64,000 nt of DNA from the NCBI GenBank assembly GCA_036674765.1, contig JARVKI010000027.1, positions 124,001-188,000 on the forward strand, read 5' to 3'. The notes under the pieces are model-generated. The model made no database searches. It was not told the DNA's origin and saw only the letters and a list, made by a program, of their open reading frames with translations. Shown piece after piece: positions 23,700-33,834 of the stretch. Numbering within the stretch: the stretch's first letter is position 1; every line of letters begins with the position of its first letter. The position numbers and the translations under genes were made by a program. The DNA is from Seiridium cupressi (Eukaryota; Ascomycota; Sordariomycetes; Amphisphaeriales; Sporocadaceae).

Positions 23700-24741
23700 T
23701 CTGTCATCGGTTGTCACGGTCAGGTGACCGTGACATCAGGCGCCGAGAGTTTGAGCGAGGCAACTGGACAATCTGCTGTCAGGGCTTGGAGACAGTATCG
23801 AGCTACATTGCCGGTCTCTTGCAGCATGGCGCCGACATCAATTGCCAGAATCGCGGGTCAGAAACTCTGTTCTTCAGCTTCTGCAAGTTCAACGCCATAC
23901 CAGGATCTCATATGGTACAGGAGTTGCCGGAATGTCTATTGCTACTTGCTGGTCAATTGCTCAGCGCTGGAGCCGCTCCATGCACGCCTGCGGTTTGTGG
24001 TTTACTGCGCTTGACGTTCTGCTTTATGATTACGAGGATCGTCTTCGACACCATGGTTTCAGCATAAACGGGGGGAAGTCAGGTGAGGCCGACAGTGCCG
24101 TTTTCGATATCAGATCTGACCTAGCATCCATCATCGGAACTAACAATTCTCCGAGGGGGCAGTCTGTACACAGTTCTGCCTCCACTCAACCCTTGGATTC
24201 TGATCTCACATCTTGACACACGACAATTACCTGGCTAAGTGAAGATATTCAAGGTCGACAACAAACACTCATAGGTAGAAGTCAAGCGGACACTGGATCT
24301 TCAAAGCGAGTCGACGCGGATGAAAGGGATAGTACGACAAAAACTGTATCAGTGGAAGAACTGGCGCCAACTGCACTGAACGCGATGGGGAATGCGCCCA
24401 GTGCGTATACCAAGCCCGACATGATCATCATTACATCGGTAAGGCCTGGCCCGATCAATGAGGACGACAGCGTTGAGGAAGCTCGTGAATTGCTTAGATG
24501 CAGGCTTGAGGAATTCACTAGGAGCGATCTACAGCACTTGGCTGATTGGACAGGCTCTAAACTGAGCGGCAAGGCGCGATTCAAAACTGTCCGGGAAGAG
24601 CTTGCCCGTATAGTTGCCAATGCTTGCACGACGCCTGACCACCAGATCGCCGCCAGCCGTATGTGCAACAAATGCGAAGAAGACATCCATAAGTGTTTGA
24701 TGTATGAATATGAAAGATACGAAATCGAGCGATGGTCCTAA
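23700..24741 (+). pseudogene. Ankyrin-type gene remnant
   Basis: A single recognisable ankyrin-like segment (IAGLLQHGADINCQNRGSET) occurs near 23808-23870. It is followed in another frame by LDVLLYDYEDRLRHHGFSI and an acidic, low-complexity linker, ending in a 129-codon frame (to 24741) with Cys pairs (MCNKCEED). Frames change at least twice without evident introns. Probably the tail of a decayed ankyrin protein of the recognition island. Confidence 0.4.
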
Positions 24742-26273
24742 GACGCCGCTGGAAAGGAATAGAGGGCACTTTGTTACCACTCGATAGCTTCCGCAACTGG
24801 TCTGAGAATGATCCGTGCCTGCCTTCAAGCAAATACCTCGTTCCTCATCACACAATACGTAGCATTTTCGCGAGGAATTTAGGTAAACATTGAAAACAAA
24901 CGTCTCTTCAATAACGATTTTGCCGACCAGGTCTTTATTCTGGGTAAGAGAATCCTAGAAGTATCCGTCACGACTCCTATACCTCCATATCAGCATAATT
25001 TGAATGGAAATCTTCAATGACGAACGTATGGGGTCCGATTCGAGGTGTCTTCTGTAGTCACAGTGAGCTGAAAACATGTCCTCGTTCTCTGAAAACTTCC
25101 CCTTTTTTAGTCATAATTTTTAAGCCCATGGAGTAGCGCACGGCGGAAGATTGCGTTTGCAACGTAGACGATACCCTCCAGTTTAGCCGATAAGGATGGA
25201 ACGAACCGAGTTCGCGAATTGTGAGCACTCAAAACTTTACTAAATCTTTTGGTTGGAATCACCATTAAAATTAGACTTTCCATAAGCCCATACTTCGCTA
25301 CTATCAACTTTTACTCAATACATGGAGTAAATGATTGGCCCCATGGCCCCCAACCGACTTGGGGGGAACTGGCTGCGCGATTGAAATTTCTGGGCCCTGA
25401 CTTTTGGCTCCTTTTGCGCTCAATGAGATGCCGATTCTCATGCAGCTGATCTTTACGCAAGGTACATAGTACAGAATAGATGAAAACACACACATCACAC
25501 AGTAGTTGGTCTTTTTTGGAGCAGCACGATGTCCTAGAAATCCCTCTTATGAGCACGGGACTGCTAGGCCAGTGGCGACACCGTACAGCTTCGAGACCTG
25601 TGCTGGTGCTATGCCAATCATACCTTGATTGCAACAACTTATATATGGTTCAAACTCATTTGAACCGCAATGTTACTGTTAAAACTCAAGTGTTGTGGTC
25701 GACTACATGTACGTATTCAGCTGAACCGCCCCCACGAGACCATGGGCTTCCCCGGAGAAATTTGACCGCAAGACTAGCTGTTCTTGATGACTATCCCTCG
25801 TAGCGAGCTTACCACTCTCAATTGAAAGCGAATGCGAATGTTGGGTGAGTATACTGTTTCATTCTATATCAAATCGGCTTTGCGGTTGGTCCTACGGCTG
25901 GCTATATATAATGTCGTGAGCTCCGCATGGAATCGATTTAGCATCTGGCATCAATCATCCAGCCTCGTCTTGTCTCCCGACACGGCGGTTAAAAACTGTC
26001 TGTGATTGGGTCGTGCTGCCACACCATAGCTGTGGCTTGGAAAATTGCATCCTACTGCGACCCTATCTCACTCTTAGGCATCAGCTGTATTTCCGCGGGT
26101 GTCTCCGAGATGATACTAAGCAGACGAAGTAACGGTTTCTATCGTAGAAGTTCCAATGTATAATTATTTCCTATTGTAGCATCAGTTCTCCGCCTGTTTT
26201 AGTCTTTCTCTTTCATTTTGGACCTTAACTCATAGCTTCTCAAGGCTGTCGGCACTTCCGAAAGCACAATACG
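24742..26273. other. Intergenic region
   Basis: About 1.5 kb without recognisable genes. Short open frames at 25249-25803 show no domain. The final 100 bases before the next gene are pyrimidine-rich (TTTCTCTTTCATTTTGG). Confidence 0.45.
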
Positions 26274-27761
26274 ATGCATCAATCATTCTTTTCATACAAT
26301 ATCAATAGGCCTTACCCTTACAAATGGTTTACCCCAGTTGTCCTCATTCTCGGTATTCTTGCAACGGCGGCTGTTTCCTTACTAAGCCTTGCAACTCAAG
26401 GTTATGAGATGGTGGCGATCTATATTCCAAACCCCAACGATACTGCCGCGTATACGACATACTTTGCCGAATGGCCGTCGTACCTTACCGTGAACACGAA
26501 GCCTTTCTGCTCTTCCACCATGATTCCGCTCAAGAGCCAATTCTACACAAACAACACAGCATTAGTATACGCACTATCGAGCATATGGAAGGGGAATGGC
26601 GAATCGCCAGGGTCGACGCTGATCGGTTCCATACCATACCAAAACAACCTAATACAGAATTGCTCTGTCGTGGCTATCGAGATCTTGTTTGGAGGCATCG
26701 AAAGAAAGGTATCGTAAATTGCTCAAGAACCATGGGGTGCAACTCTTTTGAGATACGTCGAATGCGGAGTTGAGACTTTAGACGGCTTAATAATGTTGAA
26801 TCTTAGCACCACGTATGATACCAACCCGCCGGAAACATTTCCTGGGGCGACTTCAGGTTTCCCTGGTCGAAATCAGACCGGCAAGTCTAGTTTGTGGTGG
26901 GGTGAATCTTTTTTGGCTTGGTACTCCATCGCCACGACCGACGACATGAAAGCTGCAAACCAAGAATTTGCGAAAGGACTCGCCCCCATCTACAAAGGCT
27001 ACGTCAGTTTCCGCCGCGGCGAGAACAGCACCCTAGATGCGGAGGGAACGAAGTCGCTAGACTTTTTCGACGCGAGCTGCTATTTTGTGCCTTTTAGCGA
27101 CAATGGTGTTGAACCCGCCATGTATTTCTGCCATCATGAGGGAATGGAGAATTCCGACAAGATCTCGAACCTCGTAGCCGCCAATTCCAGTGACGGGAAC
27201 AAACCTCTCCCAGGAATCTGGATATCGGCCGATGTCCTGGCGAAAGCATTTTACTTTACGATGTTGACCGACTTGGGCCAAAACACACAAGAACCCAACG
27301 TCCTGACTGAACCAGATCTATTGGCTTATTTCAGTGACAACTTCACCGCCATAAGTACGAGAAAATTTCAACCAAGCGACCATCTGAAACCACACAATAT
27401 CGTCGGTCTCGCTAATGCTCCATTTGATCCTCAGGATTCGGAAACCTTGCGACTAGGCGTAAGCCCATCCGTATTTGCAACCTCATACCTCTGTCAGGTC
27501 CCGAGGCTCAAGAGTATAGGCTCACGTATCGTCGCCGTACTCATTAACGACATTGTTTTGCTCTCTACTTTATGGAAGATATTCTCGTTCATCACAAATT
27601 ACTTCCTAACTCGGAAAGATGACAAAATGATGGTCTGCCAAGCGTGCGCCACGGGGATGGTTTTGACGGGCGAGGAAGATGAAGAGAAAGACGAGAAGAC
27701 GGGTACTAGTCGCATCACTAATACCCAGATCAAGGAATATCAAAGAGTAGGGACGAACTAG
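26274..27761 (+). pseudogene. Two-pass membrane protein of an uncharacterised fungal family, interrupted by one in-frame stop
   Basis: Codons 1-147 and the following 347 codons lie in the same frame, separated only by a TAA at 26715-26717. The two halves make one protein of about 495 positions. It starts with a short cytosolic segment (NRPYPYKWFTPVV), a transmembrane helix (residues about 20-42), a large extracytosolic domain rich in Asn and aromatic residues, and a C-terminal helix (IGSRIVAVLINDIVLLSTLW) followed by an acidic tail. I know this architecture from fungal proteins of unknown function. The TAA lies shortly before PWGATLLRYVECGVE, which reads on normally, so no intron is needed. 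It is either a recent nonsense allele, a readthrough gene or a sequencing error. Confidence 0.75.
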
Positions 27762-28479
27762 TATTCTTATTTTAGAAAAGTGGGCTAGGCCACTGGTGGT
27801 GATGTAACCCGAGGCGAGGAACCTATCCATCAATGGATGGACAAGGCTAATCACCGCCCAGCCGTAAACTACGACGCAACAGATGGGTCAATCATCGTCA
27901 AGGGGCCAGCACGGCTGCGGTGAAGACAATGCGCTAGAGCAGCAGCTCCAAGAGGAATGACCAATTCATGCACCAGATGGTTCAAAGGCCGGCCGCGGCT
28001 GTATTGCAAAATTACCTCGGTCCACAAGGTGTGGAACAGATGTATTGGATCTGCACGACACGTCCTAGTGATAATTCAGGGTTGTCGCTGATTGCTTATA
28101 ATATTATTATGATATAGATTAGTAGCACGTCTTCCTCATCGAAGAATGCCCACTTTTTTATATGGGGAACGAGTAGGGAGGTTAATCTCCAGTACACTGC
28201 GACAGATGGAAACGACAGGATGATGAATGCATTCCCCAAATTCAACAGTCCCAAAAACGGAGTCTGGTAATACTTGCACCACAGTGCATGCAACAGGGAT
28301 CAGGGTGCCTACGAGATTTCGCACGGGATTGTTGCCATGCTTTGTTTACGTTAAAGCCTGCACGGCTTGGTCGTTACCGACATTATCCCATAACACGAAG
28401 TCGTCGAAATATCTGCTATTATTGGGGCAAAAAGTGTATCCGGAACAAGTCACTCGGCCTAATGTATTTACATTCCCCC
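27762..28479. other. Intergenic region
   Basis: No gene recognised between the membrane protein and the ankyrin-deaminase remnant. Part of it may be the decayed 5' end of the latter. Confidence 0.35.
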
Positions 28480-29546
28480 TGACGCCACCCGTCTCGTCAG
28501 GGTCAGCTTACGCTTTTAAGGAAATAGTCACACTATTCCTTGTAGGTGGGGCGCGTTTGCAAGCCGCGAGAATGGTTGAACTCCTCCTTTCCCACGGCGC
28601 CGATGCAAACGCTACAAAGGTGGACGGTTGGACACCACTCATGGAGGCAGCGTTGTGGGAAGAGTGGACAACGTGCAGGTACTATTGAAGCACGGAGCTG
28701 ATAAGGCGCGGACTTGTGTCGAAGGCAACCACCTTCGACAGGCTGTTGATTTCGCGAGACCTACAAAGGAAAACGCCCAAAGACGAAGAGCACTCGCAGG
28801 TGGTACTGCCGAGTCTGAAGCAATATACAAGGAAGATGCATATGTAAGAGGTCTGGATCATGAAGAGATTGTGCGCCTCCTCGATAATCCAGCACACGAC
28901 CCAGGCATTCCGCAGCTGAACGGATTCGCTTTCCGGAAACAAGGGGTTGACTGTGCAGTGCTGTCTTTAAATACCCTATTCACCCTGCCAAGCAATCAAA
29001 AAACGGTTACTCATATGATTCGGTCTGGCGGGCTGCCCGTGGTTTCTGCAATGAGCGGCTGGTCACACGCGTACAGTGAAGATATACAAGTTGCCGGCAA
29101 ATACTGAACAGAGGAGGTCCTTCTCCTTTACGAGGTGCTTGGTTTCACAGGAGTACCCGACCCTCGTGACCATGGTGTTTTAGGGCGATACTACGCCTGC
29201 CATGCAGAGCAGCGGCTAATCGCATACTTCGTCCACAAACATGTATTCGTGCCGCAAGAGATTAATACTTCCGAGACACAGGATCTCAAACCTGAGGAAT
29301 TGATCGAGGCACTGACCATAGAGGACTCGACGGATGAATCGGTGGGGGTGCGATGGGGACAGGTACCAGAGGAACTATGGATGGTCACGTCCTGAACACT
29401 CTTTGACGGAAGCTTTAATACTGGTCAGCAGAGTGGTTTATCCTGAGTGTCAGCGGTTTGTTGGGTATGTCAATACAGCATTGAGGTTGGCAATACAAAT
29501 ACGCCATCACTGCTTGGAGGATCTATGTGAGGCGTGCTCTAAATGA
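28480..29546 (+). pseudogene. Ankyrin-repeat protein with C-terminal nucleic-acid deaminase-like domain, decayed
   Basis: The 5' part encodes ankyrin units (VELLLSHGADANATKVDGWT; VQVLLKHGAD), with a frame change near 28655. The 3' part matches the deaminase-like C-terminal domain (SsdA-like in my recollection) of fungal ankyrin proteins. It carries the zinc/proton-shuttle HAE at 29201-29209 within YYACHAEQRLIAYF. The second zinc site would be a Cys pair: here Cys at 29448-29450 is present but Tyr (29439-29441) stands at the expected first Cys. Breaks: TGA at 29105-29107 in an otherwise continuous frame, and a frameshift between about 29380 and 29400. In this family the ankyrins are thought to recognise and the deaminase to act on nucleic acid; this copy should be inactive. 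Confidence 0.65.
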
Positions 29547-30460
29547 GAACAGAGAGCCAAGGGGGCCCATTTTCGAAGCCGTTTAATAAGCTCGACGTCG
29601 GAGTGCGAGGTGCTGTTCGCTGTAAGTATTGCACACTAAGGTTTCACCAGGAAGAGTTATAGGGCTTGGGGGATTGGCCTAGACCAGTTGCATCCATGCG
29701 TTAAGTGGCAGTGTTTCAGCAAAAATAAGATAGCAATGAAGCGTGCACCGGCATAGAGATGAAGCAATAAAAATAATTAAGAAGTGTACAGTTTCTAGCT
29801 TGGACCTCCTACCCCGTGTGGCCCTTTTATGGCCTCGCTTAATATGGCACCATCACGCACTACATATTTTGCCGCCTCACCCATGCACGGCAGCGCCTAT
29901 TGCGACCTACCTTTTCAGCCTCCCATGGTTCGCGGCAGACATCATTATCGGTGATTGGTTTTGCTGCACACCATCACGGTCCCAATGCAGCCAGCTTTTA
30001 TTTATTTACCATGATAGAAGCCTTCCAGCCCGACAGATGTTTCTCTCTAGGTCGACTACCCTCAATCAATTCGAGAGTAGAACCCAAGTTTGACCACCAC
30101 AACGCGCTAATCTTCTATATCCTGTAAATCGACATTTCTCAATCAGGAAAGTTATCAAAAGTTTCCGACTGATGTATGTTCAAACCACTCCCAATTTAGC
30201 TTCAGTCTCTAGGAAACGAGGGTGCATACATTACGCGCTATCGGAACATCCCAGGCCTGATGCCCGAACCAAGAGCTGCCACACCCTAGAATATTTTCTA
30301 CTGAAACTCTACATTGTACTGACCTTCAGCATCCAGGATATCAGCGCTACTCCCAAAATAGTCCTTGAAACCCTTTTTTCGATTCATGGGCACCTATTCA
30401 TCACAGAATATTCCTTAGAGACGATCGCTCCCCACGTTTTAGGACGTTGATTTAACTGAT
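29547..30460. other. Intergenic region
   Basis: No gene recognised. A few open frames of 60-116 codons (for example 29743-30093 plus) lack any recognisable domain. Confidence 0.45.
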
Positions 30461-32190
30461 ATGAACCGTTCCATTTCAGACCTATCGAACGAAGATGATA
30501 GCGACGAACATAGAGAGTTGCAGAAGGAGGTCGCCGAGTTGAGGTACCGCCTAGATGTAGCGACATCTAAAATCATGAAGCTTCAAGGTGTCGCGGACCA
30601 AGTAACGGACGGGGAGATAGGAAGGACTCTAGACAACCTCCAAAACAGCATCCAGCTGTGGATCAATAGTGTTGAGCAGCAACTAAAAAGACAATCGAAG
30701 GGCTTCAACACGACATTTCAGAAAGTTATCAACGATCATATCATCAGTACCGAGGCGAGGCTCTACACTGGTTATTTCCCAGCAATGGGGGCAACATCGA
30801 GGAATGGCTCAAATGGCTCAGTAAACTCAGTACTTTCATATATGTAGTGCTCAGTCGCCATACCTGGACATTTCTTGAAAGGAACATTTTCTGTAGAAAA
30901 TATCCTATCGGGGTGGACCGCAACTCCGAGGACGTATTCTGGGACATATTATCCGCCATGAAGAATAATGCTTCCGAGCAAGGTAGGCATTAAGAGTCAC
31001 GTAGGAGAGTTGTTGTTGTTGACAGTTGTTCAGAAGAAATGCTTCTGGCGAATAAATGGAAATCAGACACCATCACCTCGTTCACAAAGACCGAAGTTTT
31101 CATGCGTCGTAAAGAAGACAAGACGCGAGAGTTATCTGAGGACCTGAAGGATGAGATCGCTAGGTGGATTGGTGACAGCAGCCTCACATCACATGGTACT
31201 TTCGTCGGCGAGATGGTCCAACAGGCAGTAGACCTGCACCAAGAGCTTACCTGCACATCATTTGATTTCTTCTTCGACACCCACGGACCGGCTAGATTGG
31301 TGAGAGGGGAGGTTCCCGACGAGTCGAGAACCATTTTGTGGGGACTCCTAGACGTTGTCAAGTGGAGACCATTGCATGGAAATATTGGGGGCATATTCCA
31401 GTGTCTTTACCCTGCATTGTACAGGCGAGGATCTCAGGATGAGGAAGACGTACTTGTGGTACCGCCTGTCATTCTTGCATATGACCTAACGCTAGCCAAG
31501 GTACCACGCATTTCCACTCAGCGAGCTCAACATCAACGGAGTCCCCCACGAAGCCTAAAAAGAGATCCGGAACGGAGCCCGCGTAGAAGTCCAGAAAGAC
31601 ATAATCAGTCGCATTCCTCGGCAGCACGACAAATTCATGCGAACACCTTCCCACTCGATGAAGCTATAATGCGTCGGGGGCAAGATAAACAGAGCAATAG
31701 TTTCATATCAAGTTCGCGCCAGCTTTTTGATAAGGTTTTCTTATTCGGAGATAAGCGACCCACAGAGGAGAGCTCTAGGAATCGCCCGTACGACTCAACG
31801 GAAGATCGCACAAGTCCGCTTCCGAGTTTAAAGACTCCCTCATCGCTCAGACCCAGAAGACCTTCCGAGGCTACTATTCCTACTGCAAAACCCAGGAGAA
31901 AGTCTTGGTCAAAGACCCAATCACGACGACATTCAGAGGCCGGAACTAGCTCACTGCTCAAAACTACGCCGACGGCCGGGACCGTGGAAACATTGTATAC
32001 AAAGCGTGATTCATCTGCCGACAGAGATGAAAACATGACGGCTCTTGCACCATCCGAGCTATATGGCAAGAGCAAGCAAACGCTCCATGCTGACACTGGT
32101 GATCCGGTTTCTGAGTATGATCATAAGATCGTTGTTAATGAATACGGTGCAAAGGAGCAACCTTTTGAAATTCCGGACTCTTATGTTTAA
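30461..32190 (+). pseudogene. Uncharacterised fungal helical protein with Ser/Arg-rich tail, one frameshift
   Basis: From ATG 30461 the protein begins with a coiled coil (HRELQKEVAELRYRLDVA) and a domain containing TLDNLQNSIQLWINSVEQQL. Near 30780 the frame shifts by one base. The continuation (WLKWLSKLSTFIYVVLSR, RKYPIGVDRN) is in another frame and runs to a clear intron (about 30985-31025, GTAGGC...TTCAG). The last exon starts just before MLLANKWKSDTIT, includes GIFQCLYPALYRRG, and ends in a low-complexity Ser/Arg/Pro tail with SPPRS-type motifs, stopping at 32190. I recognise this arrangement from uncharacterised fungal proteins frequent in accessory, HET/NLR-rich regions. With only one indel it is a recent pseudogene or an assembly error. 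Function unknown. Confidence 0.6.
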
Positions 32191-32209
32191 ATAAAGGACT
32201 AAATTTAAG

Positions 32210-32830
32210 GATCACGGATTAAGTTGCGAGTCTATAATATTTAAAAATAATACTCGGTTTGTTTTTCGTCGCGAAAAGGCAGCGTTACTCGCTGAGAGTT
32301 TCTTCCCAAACCCGCCGGCTGACTTGTCGGACCTGGAGAGTAGGTCGCCTAGTACCGGCGCGCAATTAGATATCCACCCTATAATCGTTGCTAACAATAT
32401 TCAAGGGATTATTGGTAGAATCGCTAACTGGAAGGCCCCGGAGGACGAGTTATTACTTAACGGCTTTCTTAATCTATGTGGCAAGCCACTATATAAGGAC
32501 CTGGCCAATATCGCTATAGCTAGCCTCGCGCTGGGCCACTTCCCCTCGCGGTTCCGTACGGCCCGAGTAGTGGTTATCCCAAAGCCAAACAAAACTGCAG
32601 CTTAGAAGCGAACCCCCGGCGGATTGCGCCCGAAAATACTATTTAATACTGACGGGAAGGTTATCGAGACCGTGCTAGGCGAAAATATTACAGCGGCTGC
32701 GGAGGGCGCGGGTATCCTACCGAATGGTCAGATAGGTAGCCGGAGGGTATCAAACTGGTGGATTGCGCCTTATTACGTGACCACTAGTCATGGGGCTGGA
32801 ACAGCGTTTTCAGCGCTTTTAGCGCCTTAA
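32210..32830 (+). mobile_element. Tad-like LINE retrotransposon fragment (reverse transcriptase part)
   Basis: The translated sequence reads through the start of a non-LTR reverse transcriptase: EKAALLAESFFPNPPADLSD, then NWKAPEDELLLNGFLNLCG (the NKAPGPDGI region, mutated), HFPSRFRTARVVVIPKPNK, and after a TAG stop TPGGLRPKILFNTDGKVIE, the counterpart of the WRPISLLNTxGK motif. This order is diagnostic of Tad1-type fungal LINEs. The catalytic YxDD part, the endonuclease and the 3' end are missing. The sequence is AT-biased with stops, so the copy is dead and truncated at both ends. Confidence 0.85.
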
Positions 32831-33055
32831 ACAGATTGTAGAACCAGACAATGCAACTCAATTGAACCAACGGATTAGCAGAGCTTATTGTGACACTCCA
32901 TCTACTAACGCACAGACCATCCCCTTTACGGTGGCGGCCTGTGACATTTAAGGCCGTTACAGCCAATCCACGATTGGACAGCTGCTAGGGGCGATCTTAT
33001 CCGTGATCCAAGGGACATAGACCCAAATTGGCGAAAATTTTCCAGCAAGAGATGA

Positions 33056-33127
33056 GCGCCTTTAGTGTAGCGGTTATCATTCTTGCCTTCCAAGCATGAG
33101 ACTCGGGTTCGACTCCCGAAGGGCGCA
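33056..33127 (+). tRNA. tRNA-Gly, anticodon UCC
   Basis: The 72 bases fold as a tRNA. The acceptor stem GCGCCTT pairs with AGGGCGC (one U-G pair) and A is the discriminator. The T-stem TCGGG pairs with CCCGA around TTCGACT. The anticodon loop CTTCCAA gives UCC. The D-arm GTGTAGCGGTTATCAT matches the A box. One U-U mismatch is seen in the anticodon stem (CTTGC/GCATG). A T-run (TTTTT at about 33142) follows as the Pol III terminator. No intron. It is likely functional, although the anticodon-stem mismatch leaves slight doubt. Confidence 0.88.
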
Positions 33128-33277
33128 GTTGCAAGATAATCTTTTTGTATCTATTATATGGTGTGCAATCTTTTCTTTTGTTTTTTTAATTTCTATTCTA
33201 TTTTTAATCTATCTCTAATCAACTAGTATCTTAGAGTTAGGTAAATACTCATCGCTATAATCCGTGTAAATACGTGG

Positions 33278-33304
33278 GCGCTTTTAGTGTAGTGGTCATC
33301 ATTC
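33278..33304 (+). repeat. Partial second copy of tRNA-Gly (5' 27 bases)
   Basis: The sequence starting GCGCTTTTAGTGTAGTGG matches the first 27 bases of the tRNA at 33056 at 24 positions, including the A box, and then stops abruptly at ...ATCATTC. The anticodon and T-arm are absent. It may be a truncated tRNA copy, an insertion breakpoint or the head of a tRNA-derived SINE. Confidence 0.75.
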
Positions 33305-33834
33305 GACGAAATGCCCCATGGTGATTGTAGTTTCAGGAAAGCATACAAGTCCTCTCAGGTGGAATAGGTACGTATTTTAAGCCCCAAAGCACCGGATACG
33401 GTCACCATATCTGTGTTGGCCTTAGCTTCTCAACGGACGCGATTTTATCTCAATCATCTCTCATGTTGTTGCGAGTAGGATTGGAGTGGATTTTAATCAA
33501 GCAATTGAATTCGTCTGGTAGAGTTCGCTGCTGGCATAAGTAAGCCATGAATGATAATATGGACGCATCTGAATTGCTTGACACAAATTAAAAGGAGCGC
33601 CTATTCTTACTGAGCATTATACAGCCTGTCAAAAATGGCCGAAAGCATGTTCACTTTATTGGGAATGTCCTCCGATGTGCAGGACTAGAGAACAGATCTC
33701 TGACTTCTCCTCGCATCATCCCGTCGACATAACACTCACCAATAAGTGCGTAGCGTCTGTCACTATATGGCCTGAGAACATATGGAACTCCCTCTCCGTT
33801 GAAAATGCAGATAGCATCACCTTCGTGGGCCGCA
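33305..33834. other. Short intergenic stretch
   Basis: No gene recognised between the half tRNA copy and the HET pseudogene. Confidence 0.4.
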
